This document shows, in pieces, positions 1 through 6,100 of a DNA stretch of 6,308 bases (position 1 is the first letter of the stretch; every line of letters begins with the position of its first letter). Origin of the DNA: Spirochaetaceae bacterium (GTDB lineage: Bacteria; Spirochaetota; Spirochaetia; Treponematales; Breznakiellaceae); assembly GCA_031258625.1 (NCBI GenBank), contig JAIRMO010000094.1:1-6308 (forward strand). The letters are read 5' to 3'. The notes beneath the pieces are model-generated. The model was given only the letters and a program-made list of their open reading frames with translations. It did not search any database and was not told where the DNA came from. The position numbers were made by a program, and so were the translations under genes.

Positions 1-293
1 AAAGAGAGCGGATAAGGAAACCGGCGCGCTAAGGAACCGTATAAAAAAGATTACAGGGGGGGGTAGAAAATCACGGAGGCGTCAAGCGATCCCCCGGCGG
101 ACAAAACACGGTCTGGCACGGCTTATTCCTTTGTATGATTTTTCCCCAAGATGCGCTTGCGATGATGAAACAGGAACATAGGATAATATGACGGTGAAAA
201 AAAGTCAATGGGACTTTCGGTAACATTTTAAAACGAGGCATTTCGGGGGGGGGCCTGAAGGCGCCGGGGCACCGGTGGCAGCGTCCTCGCGCC
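1..293. other. Gene-free flank downstream of the leftward operon
   Basis: No convincing protein-coding or RNA gene is visible here. A plus-strand frame stays open from base 2 to a TAG at 179-181, but its translation is very basic, with no recognisable domain and no start in view. Short tails of a plus-strand gene entering from the left could end at the TAA codons at 13-15 or 30-32, but too little remains to judge. The stretch is richer in A and T than the neighbouring coding sequence and holds two uninterrupted G runs (56-63 and 245-253) and a candidate terminator (196-217). It looks like the 3' flank of the ABC-F operon. Confidence 0.6.
196..217 (-). terminator. Possible weak intrinsic terminator of the ABC-F operon
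   Basis: Read on the minus strand, a 6-bp inverted repeat (AAAGTC, 5-nt loop, GACTTT; plus-strand arms 201-206 and 212-217) runs straight into a T-run of about seven. It lies about 80 bp past the ABC-F stop codon, a normal place for a terminator. The stem has only two G:C pairs and shares bases with the T-run, so it would be weak. It is the only hairpin-plus-T structure seen in the flank. Confidence 0.35.
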
Positions 294-2243
294 TCAGCCC
301 CTCCCCAGGAGTTCCTCCCATTCCCGGGTCTTTGCCTCGATCCCCGCGGCGGCATCCCTAAGGCGGGCCCGTACCTCCCGGACCTTTTCCCCGTTGGCAT
401 AGATCTCGGGCCGGGCGAGGCTCGCCTCCAGGCCGGCCTTTTCCGCCTCCAACTCCGCTACGCGCCGGAGGAGCTCCGCCTCCTCCCGTTCCAGCCGCCG
501 GAGCCGGGCCTGGCGCTGTTTTGCCGCTTCCCGCTGTTCCGCCGCTGTGGGGGCCTTCCCCGCGGCGGGGGGAGCGGGGGCAGGCCCTTTGGGGGGTGAG
601 CCTTCCAGGGGCAGGAAACCCCCTTCGGGGGCCCGGCGGTCCAGGTAGTAGCCGTAATTCCCATAGAAAAGCCGGGGGAGCCCTGAACCGCCGGGGGAGA
701 TTTCCAGAGTTTTGGTGGAGAGGGCCTCCATAAAAGCCCGGTCGTGGGAGACAAAGACGATGGTCCCGGGAAATTTTTTCAGGGTGTCCAGGAGTATGTC
801 CTTGGAATAGAGATCCAGATGATTGGTGGGTTCGTCCAGGATGAGGAGGTTCATGGGGGTAAGGAGCATTTTAAGGAGGGCCAGTCGGCTTTTTTCCCCC
901 CCGGAGAGGACCGAAATAGGCTTGTACACATCGTCCCCCCGGAAAAGGAAACTCCCCAGCATATCCCGCGCCTTGGGAATAAGCGCCGTGGGGGCCTCGG
1001 CTTCCATAAATTCCAGGACCTTCCGGTCCCCCGTCATGGCTTCCGCCGCGTCCTGGGAAAAATACCCCGCCGCGATACCCGCGCCGTAGTGGATGCGCCC
1101 CTCAAATTCCCCGTCGGCTCCGGCGAGGATCCGCAGCAGGGTGGTTTTCCCCGCGCCGTTGGGGCCCACCACCACCAGCTTTTCCCCGGATTCCAGGGTG
1201 AAGTCCAGGCCGCTGAAAACCCGCAAGTCTCCGTACCGTTTCCCCAACCCCGCCGCGGTCAGGGCGATACGGCCGGCGTGGGGGGGCGGCGGAAAGGTGA
1301 TGCTGATCTTCTTGAAGGATTCGGGGATCTCGATCCGTTCCATTTTTTCCAGCCGCTTAATGAGTTCCTGGGCAAAAGCCGCCTTGCTGGCCTTGTACCG
1401 GAACCGGCGGATAAGCCCTTCGGTCTTGACGATTTCTTCCTGCTGGGCTTTGTACCGGGCCATAAGGCTCTCCAGCTCCATCCGGCGGATCTCCTCATAG
1501 GCGGTATAGTTCCCCGTGTACCGGGTGAGGGTCCCCTGGAAGAGTTCATAAACTTCCTTTACCGTTACATCCAGAAAATACCGGTCATGGGATACCATAA
1601 GGTACCCCCCGGAAAAGTCCCGGAGCCACCCCTCAAGCCAGGAACGGGCTTCGATGTCCAGGTAATTGGTGGGTTCGTCCAGGAGCAGGATGTCGGGGTT
1701 TTCCAGAAGCGCCTTGGCCAGGGCTATCCGCATCTGCCAGCCCCCGGAAAACTCCTCCACCGGCCGGTCCAGGCCGGCGGGGGAAAAGCCCAGGCCGGTT
1801 AATACCATGGAAATATGCTGATCCCGCCGGTAATAACCGGAATTTTCCACCTCCTCCTGGAGGCGCTGATGTTCTTCCAGCAGGGCGGCGGTCTTCCCGT
1901 CGTCCCGGACGGCGGTTTCCAGGGCCCTGCCCAGGTTTTCCATTTCCGCCAGCATGGAAAGCGCCGGGGCATAGGCGGTTTCCGCTTCCTCCCGGAGGGT
2001 CCGGCCCCGGTGAACGATCCCCGATTGGGGGAGATAGGAAACCCGGCCGGATTTCTGGAGGGCCCGTTCCCCCGAGTCGGCGGGGATGTTTCCGGCGATT
2101 ACCTTCATCAAGGTGGACTTCCCCGAGCCGTTGGCCCCGGTCAAAGCGGCCTTGGACCCGGCGGCAAGGTGGATGTTGATGTCCTTGAGAATATCCCGGT
2201 CGCCAAAGGCAAGGGACGTTTTGGTAATCTGGATAAACGCCAT
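294..2243 (-). CDS. ABC-F family ATPase (YheS/YdiF/Uup-like), ribosome-associated
   Basis: Soluble protein of 649 aa with two ABC domains and no membrane segments. Domain 1 has Walker A GANGSGKST (36-44), a Q-loop in YLPQ (70-73), signature FSGGWQMR (165-172), Walker B with DEPTNYLD (189-196) and switch SHD (218-220). An interdomain linker of about 100 residues with a basic RRFRYKASKAAFAQ stretch (279-292) matches the P-site tRNA interaction motif region of ABC-F proteins. Domain 2 has GPNGAGKTT (360-368), LSGGEKSR (446-453), DEPTNHLD (470-477) and SHD (499-501). A Pro/Ala/Gly-rich hinge (about 536-566) leads to a charged C-terminal coiled coil (about 567-648), as in the ABC-F C-terminal domain. 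All catalytic residues are intact. The family acts at the ribosomal E site on stalled or idle ribosomes; whether this member gives antibiotic protection or housekeeping rescue cannot be read. The ATG lies 3 nt after the lipoprotein stop with only a weak GGA-type SD, suggesting translational coupling. Confidence 0.96.
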   Translation of the reverse strand: MAFIQITKTSLAFGDRDILKDINIHLAAGSKAALTGANGSGKSTLMKVIAGNIPADSGERALQKSGRVSYLPQSGIVHRGRTLREEAETAYAPALSMLAEMENLGRALETAVRDDGKTAALLEEHQRLQEEVENSGYYRRDQHISMVLTGLGFSPAGLDRPVEEFSGGWQMRIALAKALLENPDILLLDEPTNYLDIEARSWLEGWLRDFSGGYLMVSHDRYFLDVTVKEVYELFQGTLTRYTGNYTAYEEIRRMELESLMARYKAQQEEIVKTEGLIRRFRYKASKAAFAQELIKRLEKMERIEIPESFKKISITFPPPPHAGRIALTAAGLGKRYGDLRVFSGLDFTLESGEKLVVVGPNGAGKTTLLRILAGADGEFEGRIHYGAGIAAGYFSQDAAEAMTGDRKVLEFMEAEAPTALIPKARDMLGSFLFRGDDVYKPISVLSGGEKSRLALLKMLLTPMNLLILDEPTNHLDLYSKDILLDTLKKFPGTIVFVSHDRAFMEALSTKTLEISPGGSGLPRLFYGNYGYYLDRRAPEGGFLPLEGSPPKGPAPAPPAAGKAPTAAEQREAAKQRQARLRRLEREEAELLRRVAELEAEKAGLEASLARPEIYANGEKVREVRARLRDAAAGIEAKTREWEELLGRG

Positions 2244-2246
2244 GGA

Positions 2247-3629
2247 TCAGTTTTCCGTTTTCATAAAATAGATAATAGTCGGCGAAGCCGCCCGGTGGGT
2301 AACGGTAGATTCCTCCACATTACCGGGCGGTACATACTCCAAACGGATCCCCTGGGCGTCCAGGGTATACAAAAAATTGGCCGTTGTCCCGGGGCTTCCG
2401 ATTCCGTTAAAATGAAACGCCAAAGCCCCATCGTAGCGGCCGGCCAGGGAAATATCCAGAAAAAGCCCCATATCCACCGTTCCGTTACCCAAGGAGCTGG
2501 GGGAAATGACCTGGGGGATGAGGAAATCGTAATTCGACCAGGTAAAAGTCCCCTCAGTTTCAAAGGAGAGGGCCCCGTAATTAGCGCTGGTGTAGTTTGG
2601 GCCCTGGATATAGAGGATTTCAAAGAGGGCTTCCCGGCGTCCGAGTTCCTGGGTGATAATATCCGGTACATTCGAGGGGAGGGTAACAAAAAGCAGGGTC
2701 TGAAGGGCGCCCTTGTTTTCGGTGTACTGTACCACCAAGGTAGTATCCGTCTGGAGGCTCATCTGTAGGGAAGCCCCCTCAAAGCGCCAGGCCCGGTTCC
2801 CGGTGCGCCGGATGCCGGAATAGGAGAAGGTTTTATCCACATTGGGGTGATATATCCGGGCAATACCCGTTTCATGGCCGGGTAAAAATTGCCATTGCTT
2901 CTCAAATTCCTCGACCTGTATCTTTTTTTCCAGAATCATGGAAAGGTAGAATTCGGGGGACCAGGTTTTGGACAAAACATATTCCAGATCCGGGTCCGGG
3001 ACATCTTCGGTGGTATCCGCCTTGGCGGCCAAGACCCCCTCGGTGTGTTCAAACAATTTGAGCCGGTATGAAAAACAGTACCCGATGGTACCGTCTTCGG
3101 TAAGCACCCGGAACCAGTCGCCGGGAAGGGGCTCGCCGGTGGTACTTATGGCGGGGATCCCCTCTTCCCGGGAGAGGATCTTGATTATCTGGCCCAATTT
3201 AAGGCGGTATACCCGGCGGGCATTGTTATCCGGGTTATCCCGGATAGGAAGTCCGTCCTGCAATATTTCGGCATAGGTTTTGGCATATTCGGAAAAGGCC
3301 GCGGCGTATTTTCGGGCGGCGCTTTTGGTTCCCCGCATTTCAAGCTGCCAGAGGGGGATTTCAAATTTATTATTTCCCTTTTCCCCGGTCCGGTATTCAT
3401 GGGGAATCCCCGCTACCCAAACCTGGTTTAAATTGGACTTAATATAGACCGGCAGGATCGTCCCCGAAGGTACCACGGGGTTTTCCGTGGACCATAACAG
3501 AACCCCCCAGCCTAAATGCCGGGTACAGGAGCCGAACAAAACACCGAACCCGCATAGGACCCCAAGTAATAAACCCCGAAGCATGGCCTTGGTTTGGGGT
3601 ACCGTAGATTTCATTTTTCTATTTTCCAT
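2247..3629 (-). CDS. Predicted lipoprotein with SH3b-like domain
   Basis: Protein of 460 aa. A basic N-terminus and hydrophobic stretch (about 17-33) end in LFGSC with Cys35, a lipobox that fits the relaxed spirochaetal pattern better than the strict LxGC form; this predicts a lipid-anchored envelope protein. Residues about 122-193 look like a bacterial SH3 domain: LPIRDNP, then LGQIIKILSRE, GDWFRVLTEDGTIGYCFSYRL. The short segment at about 45-78 (PSGTILPVYIKS...VWVAG) may be a second small beta module. Residues about 240-455 are beta-rich, with many aromatic and polar residues, and match no family I recognise. The start is set by a good SD, GAGGAT (plus-strand 3636-3641), about 8 nt before the ATG; Met6 and Met16 are less likely. 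It sits 69 bp after the permease and 3 bp before the ABC-F gene. SH3b modules often bind cell-wall or protein ligands; the function here is unknown. Confidence 0.85.
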   Translation of the reverse strand: MENRKMKSTVPQTKAMLRGLLLGVLCGFGVLFGSCTRHLGWGVLLWSTENPVVPSGTILPVYIKSNLNQVWVAGIPHEYRTGEKGNNKFEIPLWQLEMRGTKSAARKYAAAFSEYAKTYAEILQDGLPIRDNPDNNARRVYRLKLGQIIKILSREEGIPAISTTGEPLPGDWFRVLTEDGTIGYCFSYRLKLFEHTEGVLAAKADTTEDVPDPDLEYVLSKTWSPEFYLSMILEKKIQVEEFEKQWQFLPGHETGIARIYHPNVDKTFSYSGIRRTGNRAWRFEGASLQMSLQTDTTLVVQYTENKGALQTLLFVTLPSNVPDIITQELGRREALFEILYIQGPNYTSANYGALSFETEGTFTWSNYDFLIPQVISPSSLGNGTVDMGLFLDISLAGRYDGALAFHFNGIGSPGTTANFLYTLDAQGIRLEYVPPGNVEESTVTHRAASPTIIYFMKTEN

Positions 3630-3635
3630 AAAATT

Positions 3636-3641
3636 ATCCTC
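3636..3641 (-). promoter_or_regulatory. Shine-Dalgarno site of the lipoprotein gene
   Basis: GAGGAT on the minus strand, with 8 nt between GAGG and the ATG at 3629. It is the clearest ribosome binding site in the window. It selects Met1 over the in-frame Met6 and Met16, and contrasts with the permease and ychF genes, which lack one. Confidence 0.75.
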
Positions 3642-3652
3642 AAATCAACAGC

Positions 3653-3668
3653 CTCGCCGCAAGGCGGG
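3653..3668 (-). other. Short GC hairpin in the permease-lipoprotein gap
   Basis: An inverted repeat with CGCC at 3655-3658 and GGCG at 3663-3666 encloses a 4-nt loop and can extend by two pairs (one of them G:T in DNA terms). It lies in the 69-bp gap upstream of the lipoprotein SD. No T-run follows on the minus strand, so it is not a terminator; it could be an mRNA processing or stability element, or chance. Confidence 0.3.
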
Positions 3669-3698
3669 TTCTTGGGCATATACCCTTCACATACAATC

Positions 3699-5975
3699 TC
3701 ATCCCTTTGACCACTGCCGCAGTTTCCCGGCGGTCCAGTGGGAAACCAAAAGCTGTAAACGGCGGTAGGTTTTGATCTCATCGTCCAGAACCGCTTCCGC
3801 AAACACGATCTGGGATATGGTATCCGTTAAATTACCGGGGAGTTCCAGGATCCACCGCGAGAGGAGGGTCCCGTTTAGGTGATCTACATAGGCCGAAACA
3901 GCCGGAGGCAGCCTCCGGGCCTGTTTGTCCAACAGGGCCTTTTCGGAATTTTTGTCCAACCGCCGCTTATTACCGTGGGTGGAGGCGTAAAATTCAAAGG
4001 CCGATTCCGCTTCGTCCTTACAGAGGGTCGCAATCCGGAATTCATCCTCCAAAAAACGGACCAGCAAGGGGTAAAACTGATTCTGTATCCGCAAAATACT
4101 CGCCATGGACAGGATTACCTCATCCCTAAGGTAGGGCGGAGGATCGGCCGCCTTGAGGATATCCAGAAGCAGCGGAAGGGACTCGGAGGCCCCGTAGAGC
4201 CCAAAGGCCTCCACCCCCATTATTTTGAGCCGGGGGTTTTCTGTGTTAAGGATTATCCGCTCTATTTCGGGGCGGAAAGCCTCATCCTTGAGTTTCGCCA
4301 GGGCAATGATCGCCTCCCCGGCCAGCATATAGTCATGGGAACCGGCCAGTTCCCTCAAAATGGGAATGGCGGCATAGACCCGATGGTTCCCCAGGATCCG
4401 GGCGGAAATATAGGCGGTGGTATAGGGATTGTTGATGGTATCGTTGACGAGGGCCTTTTCGGCGTCTTCATTCAGGGCGTCCAATGTTTCCAGGGCCCGC
4501 AGGGATTCACTGCGGGTGGAAAGCCGGGGGGATTTTGTCCGATCCAAAAGCCCTTGTATGGATAATTGGGACGGCGTATCATGGAGGGCCCCCAGGAGGG
4601 CTTCTTCCTCCTCCCTGTCATTGGTTTTGTTGAGTTTGTCCAGGAGGGTAATGGCCCTGAGGTCCCGAAAAGAGAACATCACCTCCATGGCGCCCCTGAA
4701 GGGGAGGGACCCCAGGGCCACGAGGCTTTTTTGCATTACCAGGATAAGGGCGGTAATACCGATGAGGAGGATATACAAGATCTTATAAGAGGTAAACACG
4801 GAGATCTCCAAAGCGCTAAAGATATCCAAAAACAGGCCCGCCAGGAAAGACCCCCCCGCCCCGGCAAGACCAAAAACAAAAAAGTATACGATCCCCATAT
4901 TCAGCATATATTTCGCGGGGACCAGGGCCAAAAAGTAGGTCTGGGCTATCCCTTCAGCGCCCAAAAAGCCAAAATTCACGATGAAATGCAAAAAACTCAG
5001 GAAGAGGATCACCGTGGAAAGATTTTCCACCGCCCCCCGGGGAAACAACACGATGGGGATCATCCCCGCAAATCCAATAATGGTACAAACCAGATAGATC
5101 GGCTTAACCCCTATCCGGTCCACGAGGAATTTGATGGCCAGCCCCGCCATCAGGACCCCCAGCCCCCCAAAGACCGAATACAGGGAAACCATGCCGTCCC
5201 CCTGGAAAAACACTTCCCGGCTGTACACCACGAGGAAGGCCCGGGCAATGGCGGAAACCAGGGCGACCAAAAACAATATGATAATAAAATGCCTGAAAGA
5301 AGCCTTGGAAAGGGATTCCCGGAGCATATTAAAAAAATCGACCGGGGCTTCCCCTTCGGGGCCTTCCGGTTCCGGAATACGGTTCACCAGGGCGCTGCTG
5401 AGAATTCCCCCCACAATACCCAAGGTGATGAGGATCGAATAGAGAAAGAGGGGCGGATCCCGTCCCAGGACTACGGCGATGATAAAGCCGGCGAACATCC
5501 CCACGGCGCTGTTGATAACCTGGATCTGGGTCATATAACTGCCCCGGTCAGGCCCCGCCGCCAGGTAGTTCAGCACCGGGTTGTTCCCAATCATCCCGAT
5601 CCCCCGGAAGATATGGAAGGCTAAAACCCCCAGAAGGGTAAGGGCCATAGCAAGATCATGTCTGCCGGCGGAAACCGCAAAGGGCGCGCAAACCAGGGGG
5701 ATCATGGCCAGGGTCCGGATCAGCCAGGCGATACTGTAGATCCGGATGATGGAAAAACGTTTTGCCAGGAGTTTCCCCAGGGGAAGGAAAAAGAAAGCCA
5801 CATAAATCAGGGCATTGAGAAGCCCTATTATAGTAGAAGACGCGTTCATTCTCAGGGCAAAGAGGATGATGATATTCCCCGCCAATAAGGACCACGAAAA
5901 GGAATTGAAAACCGTAAAAAGATTGTATAAATCCCGGGCTTTACCAAGGCGGTAGGGTGAAAGCATACTAGCCAT
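3699..5975 (-). CDS. MFS permease with C-terminal HEAT-repeat domain
   Basis: Protein of 758 aa from the chosen start. Residues about 18-418 hold twelve hydrophobic segments in two sets of six, split by a charged loop (about 201-226, EPEGPEGEAP). A loop after TM2 has GKLLAKRF (67-74), a degenerate MFS motif A, and LVDRIGVK (284-291) is its counterpart after TM8. From about 419 the chain is soluble, about 340 aa. Its helical-pair pattern at about 486-644 resembles HEAT/armadillo repeats: ISARILGNHRVYAAIPILREL, GEAIIALAKLKDE, GVEAFGLYGASESLPLLLDIL and DEVILSMASILRIQ. Ordinary MFS carriers are 400-450 aa, so this tail is a real addition, probably a cytoplasmic binding or regulatory platform. The substrate cannot be read. 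A longer reading from 6107 would add 44 non-conserved residues and overlap the ychF start; ATG 5975 fits the promoter and the onset of the transporter fold, with Met at 5966 as alternative. It is first in the probable operon. Confidence 0.93.
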   Translation of the reverse strand: MASMLSPYRLGKARDLYNLFTVFNSFSWSLLAGNIIILFALRMNASSTIIGLLNALIYVAFFFLPLGKLLAKRFSIIRIYSIAWLIRTLAMIPLVCAPFAVSAGRHDLAMALTLLGVLAFHIFRGIGMIGNNPVLNYLAAGPDRGSYMTQIQVINSAVGMFAGFIIAVVLGRDPPLFLYSILITLGIVGGILSSALVNRIPEPEGPEGEAPVDFFNMLRESLSKASFRHFIIILFLVALVSAIARAFLVVYSREVFFQGDGMVSLYSVFGGLGVLMAGLAIKFLVDRIGVKPIYLVCTIIGFAGMIPIVLFPRGAVENLSTVILFLSFLHFIVNFGFLGAEGIAQTYFLALVPAKYMLNMGIVYFFVFGLAGAGGSFLAGLFLDIFSALEISVFTSYKILYILLIGITALILVMQKSLVALGSLPFRGAMEVMFSFRDLRAITLLDKLNKTNDREEEEALLGALHDTPSQLSIQGLLDRTKSPRLSTRSESLRALETLDALNEDAEKALVNDTINNPYTTAYISARILGNHRVYAAIPILRELAGSHDYMLAGEAIIALAKLKDEAFRPEIERIILNTENPRLKIMGVEAFGLYGASESLPLLLDILKAADPPPYLRDEVILSMASILRIQNQFYPLLVRFLEDEFRIATLCKDEAESAFEFYASTHGNKRRLDKNSEKALLDKQARRLPPAVSAYVDHLNGTLLSRWILELPGNLTDTISQIVFAEAVLDDEIKTYRRLQLLVSHWTAGKLRQWSKG

Positions 5976-5993
5976 AATATTATTAATAATATT
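5976..5993. repeat. 18-bp perfect AT palindrome next to the permease start
   Basis: AATATTATTAATAATATT reads the same on both strands, an all-A/T island in GC-rich surroundings. It abuts the permease ATG and contains its predicted -10 hexamer. It could be an operator for a dimeric regulator, or simply an easily melted promoter core with chance symmetry. Confidence 0.8.
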
Positions 5994-6011
5994 TGCCGTG
6001 TTAAATATCAA
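5983..6011 (-). promoter_or_regulatory. Predicted sigma70-type promoter of the permease operon
   Basis: On the minus strand, -35 TTGATA (6006-6011) and -10 TATTAA (5983-5988) are separated by exactly 17 bp. The predicted +1 is at about 5976, one base before the ATG at 5975. No SD precedes either candidate ATG, which fits a leaderless message. The AT-rich tract offers other possible -10 registers, so the exact +1 is uncertain by a few bases. Confidence 0.6.
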
Positions 6012-6065
6012 GGGATGTACGCCCCAGGGTACCCCGCGTTTATCCTGCTCTATGGGGGCCCCGGG

Positions 6066-6094
6066 TTGACCCCGGCGGCGCCGGTCCGTACAAT
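6066..6094 (+). promoter_or_regulatory. Predicted sigma70-type promoter of ychF
   Basis: -35 TTGACC (6066-6071) and -10 TACAAT (6089-6094) lie 17 bp apart, each one mismatch from consensus. The normal distance puts +1 at 6101, the A of the ychF ATG, predicting a leaderless mRNA. The spacer is very GC-rich and carries the inverted repeat CCGGC-GGC-GCCGG (6072-6084). CCGGG/CCCGG arms (6061-6065 and 6071-6075) bracket the -35. Confidence 0.7.
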
Positions 6095-6100
6095 AGAACC

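Noticed and set aside
2..181. Plus-strand frame open from the left edge to TAG at 179-181
   Set aside because: Basic, repetitive composition with no recognisable motif; 59 codons open at a window edge is weak evidence.
188..223. Eleven-codon plus-strand mini-ORF (MTVKKSQWDFR) with an AGGA a few bases before its ATG
   Set aside because: The SD spacing is short, no gene follows on the plus strand, and it overlaps the candidate terminator; most likely chance.
71..400. 109-codon minus-strand frame overlapping the ABC-F 3' end
   Set aside because: It begins inside the ABC-F C-terminal coiled-coil coding region in another frame, has a biased Arg/Gly/Pro composition and no SD or domain.
744..1802. 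352-codon open frame on the plus strand, opposite the ABC-F gene
   Set aside because: It is antisense to an intact ABC-F gene; its translation is rich in Gly, Pro and Phe with no domain. It is an artefact of GC-rich codon bias.
1815..2768. 317-codon plus-strand frame spanning the ABC-F/lipoprotein junction
   Set aside because: It is antisense to two real genes, with low-complexity composition and no recognisable domain.
4566..5624. 352-codon open frame on the plus strand, opposite the permease gene
   Set aside because: The product is a highly polar Gly/Gln/His/Lys-rich string with no domain, antisense to conserved membrane segments.
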